Shown: one piece after another, positions 53,226-62,137 of the stretch | Layout: every line of letters starts with the position of its first letter | Numbering within the stretch: the first letter of the stretch is position 1 | Assembly (NCBI GenBank): GCA_027449025.1 | Contig: DAIDMK010000006.1 | Coordinates: 58,385-122,384, forward strand | DNA from: Lutibacter sp. | Lineage (GTDB): Bacteria > Bacteroidota > Bacteroidia > Flavobacteriales > Flavobacteriaceae | Direction: 5' to 3' | Length of the DNA: 64,000 nucleotides | Program-made: the position numbers and the translations under genes | The notes under the pieces: generated by a model | The model's database searches: none | Told to the model about the DNA's origin: nothing | What the model saw: the letters and a program-made list of their open reading frames with translations, nothing else

Positions 53226-54525
53226 ATTTTGTTTTTCCCACAAAGTTCAGCAAAACAAAGGATATTATAAAGAAAACTGCCAAAAATAATACGCTCCATT
53301 GCATAGAGCCTGTAAAGGAAATTAACAAGCCAAAAACGAGCATGCCAAATACTATGGCAATTTTTTCGGTAACGTCATAAAAGCTGAAATAGGTTGCATG
53401 GTCTTTTGTATCTGGCAATAATTTAGAATAAGTTGAGCGTGACAAAGATTGAATGGCGCCCATAACCAATCCAATAAGCGCTCCTAATACGTAAAAATAA
53501 TAAGAAACATTTGCTTGTGATTTGTCCAATAAAAATGCTACGCCACAAACTAGTGCCCATATCGCAATGGTTATTTTTAAAGTGGCAATATTGCCTATCT
53601 TGTCTGAAATTCTTGAAAATAAATAAGCGCCAAATATGGCTACAATTTGTACCAATAAAATAACCGCAATTAAGTCCAAGGTTGGTAATCCCAGTTCTTT
53701 ACTGCCAAATATTCCTGCCATTAAAATGATGGTTTGTACCCCCACGCTAAACATAAAAAAAGACAGTAGGAAAAATTTTAATTCCGAATGTTCCCACATT
53801 TCATCATACACCACTTTTAATTCTCTTAAGCCTTTCCAAATAAAATCCTTTTCTGGTTTTTTATGATAGATATTATTTGGTAAATAATGATAAGTGATTT
53901 GCGCAAATCCCAACCACCAAATCCCAACCAGTAAAAAGGTAAGACGAGATGCAAAAGCCGCGCCTGACAATCCGAATATTTCTGGTTTATTTACCATCAC
54001 CAAACTAAATAAAAGCAAAATTACAGAACCTATATAGCCAAAAATAAATCCTTTGGCACTTACATCATCCTGCTGCTCGGGATGTGCAATTTCCGGTAAA
54101 TAAGCATTGTAAAAAACAATGCTTCCCCAAAATCCGATACTGGCTAAAACGGTAAAAACCAAGCCAACCCAAAGTGTTTTTTCTCCTTCAAAAAAGAACA
54201 AACTCATTACCGAAAAGGACCCGAGATAACAAAAGAATTTTAAAAATTTTAATTTATTCCCTGTATAATCTGCAATCCCTGATAATATTGGCGACATAAA
54301 TGCGACCAATAAAAAGGAAAATGCAAGTGTATAATCGTATAAAGTTGTTGGATTCCATTGGGTTCCAAGAAAAGTTACTTTTCCTTCAACAGATGCAAAT
54401 GACTCTGTTAAACTGCTATAATATATCGGGAAAACTGCTGTAGCAATCACCAAAGAGTATGCTGAATTTGCCCAATCGTAAAATGCCCAGGCATTGATGA
54501 GTTTTTTGTCTCCTTTTTTTAACAT
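53215..54525 (-). CDS. MFS transporter, UMF1/Atg22-like
   Basis: 436-residue permease with about 12 hydrophobic segments. The start KKLINAWAFYDWANSAYSLVIATAVFPIYY is typical of the UMF1/Atg22-like family, thought to export amino acids in yeast; substrates of the bacterial members are unknown. GAIQSLSRSTYSKLLPD in the second half is another family motif. ATG at 54525 is chosen over 54570, since the longer version would run through the hairpin at 54541-54567. It overlaps lhgO by 11 bp. Confidence 0.88.
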   Translation of the reverse strand: MLKKGDKKLINAWAFYDWANSAYSLVIATAVFPIYYSSLTESFASVEGKVTFLGTQWNPTTLYDYTLAFSFLLVAFMSPILSGIADYTGNKLKFLKFFCYLGSFSVMSLFFFEGEKTLWVGLVFTVLASIGFWGSIVFYNAYLPEIAHPEQQDDVSAKGFIFGYIGSVILLLFSLVMVNKPEIFGLSGAAFASRLTFLLVGIWWLGFAQITYHYLPNNIYHKKPEKDFIWKGLRELKVVYDEMWEHSELKFFLLSFFMFSVGVQTIILMAGIFGSKELGLPTLDLIAVILLVQIVAIFGAYLFSRISDKIGNIATLKITIAIWALVCGVAFLLDKSQANVSYYFYVLGALIGLVMGAIQSLSRSTYSKLLPDTKDHATYFSFYDVTEKIAIVFGMLVFGLLISFTGSMQWSVLFLAVFFIISFVLLNFVGKTKYVQ

Positions 54526-54532
54526 AGTGGTA

Positions 54533-54568
54533 TAAAAAAAAACCGTTCTAAAAAATTTAAAACGGTTC
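54533..54568 (-). terminator. Terminator of the M48 protease gene
   Basis: AACCGTT (54541-54547) pairs with AACGGTT (54561-54567); on the minus strand the stem is followed by a run of T's (plus-strand A-run at 54534-54542). It lies between the protease stop and the MFS start. Confidence 0.8.
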
Positions 54569-54614
54569 ACAATATACTATAATTTCCTTTTAATTAGAAA
54601 TAAATACAATTTAA

Positions 54615-55418
54615 CTATTGGGCATTGTATTTTTTTGCTTGGGCAATCGCCGTTGGCATATAAGCGGTTAAATTTTTTATTCTTGTTTCATTAGAGGGGT
54701 GTGTGCTTAGAAATTCAGGTGGCGCTCCATTATTAGATAATTGGCTCATACGAATCCAAACATTAACAGCTTCTTGCGGGTTATATCCTGCCATTGTCAT
54801 AAACACCAATCCCAATTTATCCGCTTCTGTTTCGTGGGTTCTGCTATAGGATAACATTCCAACCTGAGATCCAATTCCATAAATGGTATTCCACAAGTTT
54901 TGTGTTTTGGGATCTTTGTTGTTGGTGCCAAGTGCTACAGCAACACCACCCAATTGTTGTCCGTATGCACTTGTCATACGTTCTTGTCCATGTTTTGCAA
55001 ATGCGTGCGCTACCTCATGACCCATCACTGCTGCAATACCATCCACATTTTCACAAATTGGTAAAATACCTGTGTAAAAGACAACTTTTCCGCCGGGCAT
55101 ACACCAGGCATTTACGGCTTTATCTTCAATTAAATTAAACTCCCAACGATAACTGTTGGCTTCGGAAACCATTCCGTTTGCACGCATAAATTTATCTACC
55201 GCTTGAGAAATATTTTTCCCTACAGTCTGAATTTCATTGGTCATTTTCGCATCATTCGAAAGTTTATTTTCTTTTAAAAAGCCTTCATATTGTGCAAAAC
55301 TAGCCGGCAATATCTCGGCATCACTCACTAGATTAAGTCGTTGTCTTCCGGTAATTGGAACGGTGCTACAGCTTACCATAAACAATATAAGCAATGAGAG
55401 CGAAATGTATTTTTTCAT
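54615..55418 (-). CDS. M48-family metalloprotease, lipoprotein (LoiP/BepA-like)
   Basis: Periplasmic zinc protease of 267 residues with lipobox FMVSC (Cys17). The active site is GHEVAHAFAKHGQERM (HExxH), with the third ligand in RTHETEADKLGLVFM; NAWCMPGGKVVFYTGIL precedes the site as in the family. The compact length without TPR repeats is closer to LoiP/YggG than to BepA. It probably takes part in outer-membrane protein quality control. Own terminator downstream. Confidence 0.93.
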   Translation of the reverse strand: MKKYISLSLLILFMVSCSTVPITGRQRLNLVSDAEILPASFAQYEGFLKENKLSNDAKMTNEIQTVGKNISQAVDKFMRANGMVSEANSYRWEFNLIEDKAVNAWCMPGGKVVFYTGILPICENVDGIAAVMGHEVAHAFAKHGQERMTSAYGQQLGGVAVALGTNNKDPKTQNLWNTIYGIGSQVGMLSYSRTHETEADKLGLVFMTMAGYNPQEAVNVWIRMSQLSNNGAPPEFLSTHPSNETRIKNLTAYMPTAIAQAKKYNAQ

Positions 55419-55499
55419 CTTTTTTAGGTTTTTTAGTTAAAACATTCTTTCTATATAAAAGTACAAATTCTATCTTTACCAACAAAATTACACCATTTT

Positions 55500-56381
55500 A
55501 TGAATTCGAATGCCAACTCTATCACAATTCAATCAAATACTGATCCAAAAATACCTGCCTCAATTATTGCAACAGGAAAAATACTACAATTTATAGCGCC
55601 ACCATTGGCTACTTTGTTTGCTATACAACTTTTTAGGACACCTATACGATTTAAAACGCCGGCTCGAGAGAATATGATGGCTGAAAGCGCCCAGAAGAAA
55701 TTGGTTTTGATTCCTGAATTGAATAAGAAAGTGATGGTTTATTCTTACGGATATTCGAAAAGAAAAGTTTTGTTGATTCACGGCTGGTCCGGCAGAGGTA
55801 CACAACTTTTTAAGATTGCCGATAAGTTGCTGGAAAATGGTTTTATGACGATAAGTTTTGATGCCCCTGCTCACGGTAAATCAACCGGAAAGACAACTAT
55901 GATGAATGAATTTGTTAAAACTGCCCTGTTTTTAGAAAAAGAATTTGGTCCCTTTGAAATTGCTTTAGGGCATTCTTTAGGAGGCATGGCTGTTTTAAAC
56001 GGCGTAAAACAAGGGTTGAACATAAATAAAGCCATTGTGATTGGTTCAGGAGACGTGATTACAGATATTGTCAAAGAATTTGTGGCCAAACTTGAGCTAA
56101 AACCAAAAATGGTCGATAAAATAAAACAGCATTTTTACAATAAATTTGGAGAAGATATTGATAATTACTCCGCCTATATTGCCTCAAAATCAGTTAAAAT
56201 TCCTACTTTAGTGCTGCATGACACAGATGATAAAGATGTTCCTGTAAGTTGTTCGCATCATATTCGACAAAATTTAGAACAGGGTGAAATTATAATAACA
56301 AGTGGCTTGGGACATAGCCGTATTTTAAAGGACACCAAAGTAATCAATCGAATTGTTGAATTTATTAACAGAAATTTATAA
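55500..56381 (+). CDS. Alpha/beta hydrolase
   Basis: 293-residue hydrolase. The strand-loop VLLIHGWSGRGTQLFKIADKLLENGF gives the oxyanion side; the nucleophile is in IALGHSLGGMAVLNG (about residue 160); the acid is in VLHDTDDKDVPVSCSHH and the His in TSGLGHSRILKD. No signal peptide, though residues 27-45 are rather hydrophobic. Serine hydrolase of unknown substrate. The msrB gene starts 1 bp after its stop. Confidence 0.9.
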   Translation: MNSNANSITIQSNTDPKIPASIIATGKILQFIAPPLATLFAIQLFRTPIRFKTPARENMMAESAQKKLVLIPELNKKVMVYSYGYSKRKVLLIHGWSGRGTQLFKIADKLLENGFMTISFDAPAHGKSTGKTTMMNEFVKTALFLEKEFGPFEIALGHSLGGMAVLNGVKQGLNINKAIVIGSGDVITDIVKEFVAKLELKPKMVDKIKQHFYNKFGEDIDNYSAYIASKSVKIPTLVLHDTDDKDVPVSCSHHIRQNLEQGEIIITSGLGHSRILKDTKVINRIVEFINRNL

Positions 56382-56382
56382 C

Positions 56383-56859
56383 ATGAAAAAATTATCTTTA
56401 GTGCTTATATTAATGACACTAATTGGATGCAATGGTTATTCACAAGAAAACAATAAAAAAGTTATGGTTAAAAAAGTGGTTAAAACAGAAGCCGACTGGA
56501 AAAAAATATTGTCTCCTGAATCTTATCATATTTTAAGGGAAAAAGGCACGGACCGACCAAGTGAAGGAGGTTATACAGCCCATTTTGAAAAAGGAACTTA
56601 CCATTGTGCAGCTTGTGATTTGCAGCTTTTTGAATCAAACAGCAAATTTGAATCGCATTGCGGCTGGCCCTCTTTTGACGATGCCATTGAAGGAACCGTA
56701 AACTATGTGTCAGACAGGAGTCACGGAATGATTCGCACAGAGATTGTTTGCGCTTCTTGTGGTGGACATTTAGGACATATCTTTGACGACGGACCAAAAA
56801 ACACTACTGGAAAGAGGTATTGTGTGAATACAACTTCCATTAAATTTGTAGCCCACTAG
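56383..56859 (+). CDS. msrB: Peptide-methionine (R)-S-oxide reductase, secreted
   Basis: Repairs oxidised methionine in proteins. 158 residues with a lipoprotein-type signal (LIGC, Cys15), so it acts outside the cytoplasm. Zinc-binding CAACDLQLF and CASCGGHLGH are both present, and the catalytic Cys is in KRYCVNTTSIKF; the family usually has RYCVNS or RYCINS. SHCGWPSFDDAI is the substrate-binding region. ATG at 56383 fits the signal; it follows the hydrolase with one base between. Confidence 0.95.
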   Translation: MKKLSLVLILMTLIGCNGYSQENNKKVMVKKVVKTEADWKKILSPESYHILREKGTDRPSEGGYTAHFEKGTYHCAACDLQLFESNSKFESHCGWPSFDDAIEGTVNYVSDRSHGMIRTEIVCASCGGHLGHIFDDGPKNTTGKRYCVNTTSIKFVAH

Positions 56860-56976
56860 CCCCTTAAGAAGGAATTATTCTCCTAATTGATAGAAGGCCG
56901 AAGTTTAAAAAAGATTTAAAGTTGAGAAATTATTAAATGGGATTTTCCAAAAATAACAATAATCTTTAAAACTGCC

Positions 56977-57582
56977 ATGTCAAAAATTAATCCACTAGCT
57001 TCAACATTGATTGATGATTATATTGCCTCAAAAGCAACTTTTTCAAAGGAAATTCTTAAATTACTTCGAAAGTTAATCCATCAGGCAGATTCAGAAATTA
57101 TTGAAGATTTCAAATGGAATGTTCCAGTTTTTCATAAAAACAACATGGTTTGTGGCTTTGCCGCTTTTCAAAAACACGTTTCTATCACTTTTTTTAACGG
57201 CGTAAAAATGAGCGATAAACACAACTTATTCTCTAGCGATTGCAACGCAAAACATCTAAGGACAATTAAGTTGCGTTCTATTTCTGAAATCAACAAAAAT
57301 CAGCTTCTTGACTATTTTAAAGAGGCTGCTTTATTAAGTAAAACAGGTATCAAGAAAATTGAAAGCAACAAAGAAATTGCTATCCCCGAACTTCTTCAAA
57401 AGGCTTTAAACAAAAATAAATTGGCTAAAAAGAATTTTGAAAATATGGCTTATACTTATCGAAAAGAATATGCTTTACAAATTTCTGGTGCTAAACAAGA
57501 AGCAACAAAGTTGAAACGGCTTGAACGGATAATTTCCAACTTAGAGCAAAATATTAAAATGCATGAGCAGTATAAAAGCTAA
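56977..57582 (+). CDS. DUF1801/YdeI-like protein
   Basis: 201 residues. The first part (INPLASTLIDDYIASKATFSKEILKLLRKLIHQADSEIIEDFKWNVPVFHKNNMVCGFAAFQKHVSITFF) is the DUF1801 fold; the second (about 140-200) has AIPELLQKALNKNKLAKKNFENMAYTYRKEYALQISGAKQEATKLKRLERII, the YdeI/OmpD-associated helical tail. The combination is common in Bacteroidota. Some relatives are linked to iron or copper handling, but no function is established. Alone between msrB and ffh. Confidence 0.85.
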   Translation: MSKINPLASTLIDDYIASKATFSKEILKLLRKLIHQADSEIIEDFKWNVPVFHKNNMVCGFAAFQKHVSITFFNGVKMSDKHNLFSSDCNAKHLRTIKLRSISEINKNQLLDYFKEAALLSKTGIKKIESNKEIAIPELLQKALNKNKLAKKNFENMAYTYRKEYALQISGAKQEATKLKRLERIISNLEQNIKMHEQYKS

Positions 57583-57803
57583 TTAAATTAGTAGGACAAT
57601 TAAATTTATTTTCTGTAATAGACTAGTATCAATACTATTAATTCCATTTAAGGAGGTAATTACACTGGAGACTTTATTAAAACTCAAAAAAGTTTAACAA
57701 GCTTGTCTATTTCAAAAACCAATCCAGTTAAGTAAATAAATTTGAATTAAACAAATAATCTTTTTACGGCACCAAAACACTTCAATTTTTAATAGCATTT
57801 TAG

Positions 57804-57811
57804 TATCTTTG
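57804..57811 (+). promoter_or_regulatory. -7 box TATCTTTG of ffh
   Basis: TATCTTTG fits TAnnTTTG, 28 bp upstream of the ffh ATG. No -33 TTTG is obvious. Confidence 0.6.
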
Positions 57812-57839
57812 TACTTTCTAAAAAACGAGGTAAACGACT

Positions 57840-59171
57840 ATGTTCAATAATTTAAGCGATAAATTAGATAAGGCCTTTCACACCCTGAAAGGACACGGGA
57901 AAATTACAGAAATAAATGTTGCTGAAACACTAAAAGAAGTTCGAAGGGCTCTTTTAGATGCCGATGTTAACTTTAAAATAGCAAAAAACTTTACCGATAC
58001 CGTAAAAGCAAAAGCCTTGGGACAAAACGTATTGACTACGTTAAATCCGGGGCAATTGATGGTGAAAATCGTAAAAGACGAACTAACCGAATTAATGGGT
58101 GGCGAAACCGTTGGCATTAACCTATCGGGCACCCCAACTATTATTTTGATGTCTGGTTTACAAGGTTCCGGGAAAACAACTTTTTCTGGAAAACTGGCAA
58201 ACTATTTAAAAACAAAAAAGAATAAACAAGTTTTATTGGTAGGTTGCGACGTTTACCGTCCGGCCGCCATCAACCAATTAAGAGTTGTTGGAGAACAAAT
58301 TGGTATCGAAGTTTATGCGGAAGAAGGCAATCAGAATCCGGTAGAAATTTCTAAAAATGCCATCAAACATGCCAAAGCCACTGGCAAAAATGTGGTGATT
58401 ATAGATACCGCTGGACGTTTGGCTGTTGATGAGGCGATGATGGCAGAAATTTCAAACATCCACAAGGCTGTTAATCCGCAAGAAACCCTTTTTGTGGTAG
58501 ATTCCATGACTGGTCAGGATGCTGTAAATACAGCAAAAGCTTTTAATGATATTTTAAATTTTGACGGTGTTGTATTGACCAAATTAGATGGTGATACACG
58601 CGGTGGTGCAGCTTTGTCCATTAAAACTGTTGTTAATAAACCTATAAAATTTGTTGGTACGGGTGAAAAGATGGAAGCAATTGATGTTTTCTATCCAAAC
58701 CGTATGGCGGAGCGAATTTTGGGAATGGGTGATGTTGTTTCGTTGGTGGAACGCGCTCAAGAACAATATGATGAGGAAGAAGCTCGCAAAATTCAAAAGA
58801 AAATTGCAAAAAATCAGTTCGGTTTTGATGATTTCCTGAAACAGATTCAGCAAATCAAAAAAATGGGAAATATGAAAGATTTAATGGGAATGATTCCTGG
58901 AGCTGGAAAAATGATGAAAGATATTGATGTGGATGATGATGCTTTTAAGGGAATTGAAGCCATTATTCATTCCATGACACCAGCAGAAAGAAGCGAACCT
59001 CTCATTATTAATGCCGTTAGAAAAAAGCGAATTGCTAAAGGGTCTGGAACAAGCATACAAGAAGTAAATCAGTTGTTGAAACAATTTACCCAAATGAGCA
59101 AAATGATGAAAATGATGCAAGGCGGTGGCGGTAAACAAATGATGCAAATGATGAAAGGGATGGGGAAATAA
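57840..59171 (+). CDS. ffh: Signal recognition particle protein Ffh
   Basis: GTPase that targets nascent membrane proteins to SecYEG. 443 residues: N domain (1-90), G domain with GLQGSGKTTFSGKLA (about 108-122), VGCDVYRPAAINQLR, IIDTAGRLAVDEAM, VLTKLDGDTRGGAALS, and the methionine-rich M domain (FDDFLKQIQQIKKMGNMKDLMGMIPG to MMKMMQGGGGKQMMQMMKGMGK). Complete and typical. No SRP RNA gene was recognised nearby. Confidence 0.97.
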   Translation: MFNNLSDKLDKAFHTLKGHGKITEINVAETLKEVRRALLDADVNFKIAKNFTDTVKAKALGQNVLTTLNPGQLMVKIVKDELTELMGGETVGINLSGTPTIILMSGLQGSGKTTFSGKLANYLKTKKNKQVLLVGCDVYRPAAINQLRVVGEQIGIEVYAEEGNQNPVEISKNAIKHAKATGKNVVIIDTAGRLAVDEAMMAEISNIHKAVNPQETLFVVDSMTGQDAVNTAKAFNDILNFDGVVLTKLDGDTRGGAALSIKTVVNKPIKFVGTGEKMEAIDVFYPNRMAERILGMGDVVSLVERAQEQYDEEEARKIQKKIAKNQFGFDDFLKQIQQIKKMGNMKDLMGMIPGAGKMMKDIDVDDDAFKGIEAIIHSMTPAERSEPLIINAVRKKRIAKGSGTSIQEVNQLLKQFTQMSKMMKMMQGGGGKQMMQMMKGMGK

Positions 59172-59348
59172 GTTGTCCATTCGGCTGCGCTCAGTGTAAA
59201 AATTGTGGGTTGTGCGTTTTTAGTTATGTGTTAATCAGTCATGATTTGGGCTTAGAACAATAAAAAATTAATATTAAAAAGTATTGAAGTTGAAAAGTTT
59301 GAATAATAAAACTGCCAACTGCAACTGAATACTGTAAACTAATATAAC

Positions 59349-60221
59349 ATGATTTTACTCGACGGAAAAAAAACATCAAATGACTTGAAAATTGAAATTG
59401 CTGAATCAGTAAGACAATTAAAAGCCCAAGGAAAAAAAACACCGCATTTAGCTGCAATCTTGGTTGGAACAGACGGCGCAAGCATGACCTATGTTACCAG
59501 CAAAGTTAAGGCTTGCCATTTGGTGGGATTTAATTCAACATTGATTGAACTTCCAAGCGAAACAACCGAAGCAACCTTATTGCACGAAATTGAAAAATTA
59601 AACACCAACGATGATATCGACGGATTTATCGTTCAATTGCCATTGCCAAAACATATCAACGAACAGAAAGTGCTCAATGCTGTGAATCCAGATAAAGATG
59701 TGGACGGATTTCACCCGACCAATGTGGGAAGAATGGCTTTGGATATGCCTTGCTTTTTGCCTGCAACACCCTTCGGAATTTTAGAATTGTTGGAACGCTA
59801 TCAGGTTGAAACTTCTGGAAAACATGTTGTTGTTATTGGAAGAAGCCATATTGTAGGCCGTCCAATGAGTATTTTAATGAGCCAAAAACGCAAAGCTGGC
59901 GATGCCACCGTTACCATTGCGCACAGCCGTACCAAAAATTTAAAAGAACTTACCTTACAAGCCGATATTATTGTTGCAGCTCTAGGGATTCCAGAGTTTT
60001 TAACAGGTGATATGGTAAAAGATGGCGTAACCATTATTGATGTGGGAATTACACGCGTTGAAGACACCACCAAAAAAAACGGTTACCGTTTGGCAGGCGA
60101 TGTACATTTTGAAAGCGTGAGCAAAAAAGCTTCCTTTATTACACCAGTCCCTGGCGGCGTCGGACCAATGACCATAGCGATGCTGATGAAAAATACCTTA
60201 TTGGCCTGCGAAAGAAAGTAA
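59349..60221 (+). CDS. folD: Bifunctional methylenetetrahydrofolate dehydrogenase/cyclohydrolase
   Basis: Interconverts one-carbon folate forms with NADP. 290 residues: [25 protein letters not shown], the [37 protein letters not shown] signature, [17 protein letters not shown] for the cofactor, and the C-terminal [20 protein letters not shown]. All active-site parts are intact. Followed by a long imperfect inverted repeat at 60235-60380. Confidence 0.97.
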   Translation: MILLDGKKTSNDLKIEIAESVRQLKAQGKKTPHLAAILVGTDGASMTYVTSKVKACHLVGFNSTLIELPSETTEATLLHEIEKLNTNDDIDGFIVQLPLPKHINEQKVLNAVNPDKDVDGFHPTNVGRMALDMPCFLPATPFGILELLERYQVETSGKHVVVIGRSHIVGRPMSILMSQKRKAGDATVTIAHSRTKNLKELTLQADIIVAALGIPEFLTGDMVKDGVTIIDVGITRVEDTTKKNGYRLAGDVHFESVSKKASFITPVPGGVGPMTIAMLMKNTLLACERK

Positions 60222-60234
60222 AACAATTTCGCTG

Positions 60235-60380
60235 TTTAACCGCTAATTTCGCAAAGGTTTACGCAAGGCTTGCAAAGGATCTTCCAAAATCACTATGTTT
60301 AATCATTGTTGATTGTTGATTGTTAATTTTTTATTTATTGTGCCCTTCGCAATTTTATCTTTGCGGTATTTGCGGTTAAA
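60235..60380. repeat. Imperfect inverted repeat with GCAAAG-type motifs
   Basis: Ends are exact inverted copies (TTTAACCGC 60235-60243; GCGGTTAAA 60372-60380). Inside, TTCGCAAAGGTTTACGC and GCAAAG units face TTCGCAATTTTATCTTTGCGG on the other arm, so the 146 bp could fold into one long broken hairpin. The middle has three copies of the heptamer TTGTTGA (60306-60325). This looks like a MITE or hairpin repeat of Bacteroidota type, not a gene. Confidence 0.75.
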
Positions 60381-60432
60381 AAATCGGTAAAATTAAGGGC
60401 TTTTCAACTTTAGGCACTCATGAATAATAGTA

Positions 60433-60795
60433 TCAATCCCCTTCCCTATTTACCAAACCAACAGAAAAAGCAGGTGTACAAACTGATAAATATTCACATT
60501 CCGCATCAAACGGATTTGAATATTGAACCCGCACTCCTTTATTTATTTTAATGGATTGCCCCGCTTCCAACACAATAAGTTCCCCTTCAATATTAAGCTG
60601 CTTCTTTCCTTTAATAATATAGGTATATTCCTCAAATTGAGGTGTTTGAAAAGGCTCACTCCAATCTGGAGGTGCTATCATATGCGCCAAACTTAATTCT
60701 CCTTGCTGGGTGGTATGTCCAAAATGTTCTTCTATTAATTTTCCATCGGTAGTAGGAATTACAAATGGAGATTTTTGTATGCTATATTTTTTCAT
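60433..60795 (-). CDS. Cupin-domain protein
   Basis: 120-residue single-domain cupin. SEPFQTPQFEEYTYIIKGKKQLNIEGELIVLEAGQSIKINKGVRVQYSNPFDAECEYLSV gives the two cupin strands, but the usual metal-binding HxH of motif 1 is replaced: only the Glu pair remains (FEEYTYI). It may bind a ligand without metal or be an isomerase-like protein; the function is unknown. It converges with folD. Confidence 0.8.
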   Translation of the reverse strand: MKKYSIQKSPFVIPTTDGKLIEEHFGHTTQQGELSLAHMIAPPDWSEPFQTPQFEEYTYIIKGKKQLNIEGELIVLEAGQSIKINKGVRVQYSNPFDAECEYLSVCTPAFSVGLVNREGD

Positions 60796-61060
60796 GAGTT
60801 ATATTTTATTTTATCCAAATTTAAAAATTATTTCGGAAACCTGTGCTGTGAACGTCCCTTAAAAAGGCTCACCATAAAAGTCAATTTATATAAAAGCAAA
60901 TATAAGATTAATCAACAAACACCACCAATACACAAAAAATTTGAAGAATCACTTGTAAGGGAATTTGAAAATAGACCCCTAGGTAAATTACATAATATAT
61001 CTGGTCCTATAATTTACTGATGGATTTATAAATTTTTTACTTTTAACGAATAAGGATGTA
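60796..61060. other. Intergenic, possible worn-out insertion-sequence DNA
   Basis: AT-rich 265 bp upstream of the transposase relic. A plus-strand frame (60775-61020, ending RPLGKLHNISGPIIY) has no family resemblance and begins inside the cupin gene. The stretch may be the lost 5' part of the insertion sequence, but no frame of it reads as transposase. Confidence 0.35.
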
Positions 61061-61204
61061 GAATTATCGAGATAAAATCGATTAGGTAGAAACTTCTACA
61101 AAGGAATTGTAGGTAATAACATCAATATTACGTTTGCAGCAGCTGCATTTAAATTCAAAAGAATGATTAATAAACAAAAATTATCTTATGATCAATTTTT
61201 TTAA
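61061..61204 (+). pseudogene. C-terminal relic of an IS5/IS1182-type transposase
   Basis: The plus frame from 61061 reads ELSR, a stop at 61073-61075 where Gln would fit, then NRLGRNFYKGIVGNNINITF, AAAAFKFKRMINKQKLSYDQ and a stop at 61202-61204. The pattern GRNxxKGxxGxxINxxxAAAxFxxK is the characteristic end of DDE transposases of the IS5/IS1182 groups. The rest of the gene is absent, and I found no terminal inverted repeats around it. A dead fragment. Confidence 0.75.
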
Positions 61205-61350
61205 GACACTATCCAATAATTTATGAATTATAAAATATTTTGGAAAAAAGCTTTTTATGGATTGACTAAATAGACTAGCAAATATTTTTGGGTAAAACTA
61301 AAATTACACAGCTTTTAGAGTTGCTTCTTAAACTTAGAGCTTATTATTTT

Positions 61351-61396
61351 ATGTGAAAAAGAGGTCGACTTTTATAATTTTTAGACGGCCTCTTTT
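61351..61396. terminator. Hairpin downstream of the Cys-rich lipoprotein gene
   Basis: AAAAAGAGGTCG and CGGCCTCTTTTTT can pair with one G-U, around an 18-nt loop. T-runs on both sides allow use in either direction; the minus-strand Cys-rich lipoprotein gene ends 86 bp away. Confidence 0.6.
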
Positions 61397-61481
61397 TTAA
61401 ATTTTATTACAAATTAATTTACCTCGCAAAAAATTAGAGAGGTTGTTGTGTCTCTACCTATAGTAGATACAGCTTCATTAT

Positions 61482-61913
61482 TTACGCTTTACAAGCACAT
61501 TTCCCAGATTTGCACTTTGGCATTTTCTTTACATTTGAAACCATTTCCCCTTTACAAGTGCATTTTCCAGGTTCACATTTTACACATTCTTTGGAGGTTA
61601 TTTCAGTTTTGCATGTGCATTTTCCAGGTTCACATTTACATTCGCCACTTGCGATGCATTTACATCCTTCAACATGTGTGGTTTCATTAGCTATTTCTTT
61701 TAAATCCATTTTACAAACCGGACAGGCTCCTACTACTTCATAGGTTTTTCCATTTTCGCAATCCATTGGACATTGGTAAACACCCGAAGACATTTCTCCC
61801 ACTTCATGGTCATGACTCTCTATCTTTACTACTTCTTTCTTGTTTTCCTTACACGCAGTAAATAATACGGCAAAAGAAATAATAGCTGCGAATAGTACTA
61901 TTGATTTTTTCAT
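61482..61913 (-). CDS. Lipoprotein with heavy-metal-binding domain and metallothionein-like Cys repeats
   Basis: 143 residues. Signal peptide with lipobox LFTAC (Cys21), then a short His-containing stretch (ESHDHE, 32-37), then a heavy-metal-binding domain YQCPMDCENG..GACPVCKMDLK (46-72). The last 60 residues carry 13 cysteines: GCKC (83-86), ECKCEPGKCTCK (91-102), CVKCEPGKCTCK (110-121) and CKSGKCACK (134-142), 18 Cys in all. CEPGKCTCK repeats 19 residues apart, matching a 57-bp DNA duplication. A thiolate cluster-forming protein on the cell surface or in the periplasm, probably for copper, zinc or similar ions. Alone on its strand. Confidence 0.85.
   Translation of the reverse strand: MKKSIVLFAAIISFAVLFTACKENKKEVVKIESHDHEVGEMSSGVYQCPMDCENGKTYEVVGACPVCKMDLKEIANETTHVEGCKCIASGECKCEPGKCTCKTEITSKECVKCEPGKCTCKGEMVSNVKKMPKCKSGKCACKA
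61558..61637. repeat. Direct repeat within the Cys-rich gene
   Basis: A 23-bp exact sequence (61558-61580, GTGCATTTTCCAGG...) recurs at 61615-61637, offset 57 bp (19 codons). It encodes the two CEPGKCTC units on the minus strand, showing growth of the Cys tail by tandem duplication. Confidence 0.85.
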
Positions 61914-62077
61914 TTCTTTAATTATTGGTTCTTTTTAAATTATAATTTTCTTAAACAATTGTGATTATTAATTCAGTAAATTTTACGGTGGACTAAAGTA
62001 CTAAAAAACCCCTGTCATTTTCATTTGGCTCGTAAAATGTTTTTGTAAATTTCAATAGCAACAAAATTAAACCAAGT

Positions 62078-62109
62078 AAAAAGGCTTCCCAATATTGAGA
62101 AGCCTTTTA
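62078..62109 (-). terminator. Terminator of pnp
   Basis: AAAAGGCTTC (62079-62088) pairs with GAAGCCTTTT (62099-62108) over a 10-nt loop, with T-rich sequence following on the minus strand. 29 bp past the pnp stop. Confidence 0.85.
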
Positions 62110-62137
62110 TATTATTTAACTCAAAAAAAGGATGTAA

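Noticed and set aside
57583..57803. Gap before ffh checked for an SRP RNA gene.
   Set aside because: No GGAA tetraloop hairpin or other 4.5S RNA features seen.
60775..61020. Plus-strand frame of 81 codons upstream of the transposase relic.
   Set aside because: It starts inside the cupin gene, and no family or transposase similarity is visible; treated as non-coding.
61448..61743. Two plus-strand frames rich in His, Phe and Ser.
   Set aside because: They are mirror images of the Cys-codon repeats of the minus-strand lipoprotein gene.
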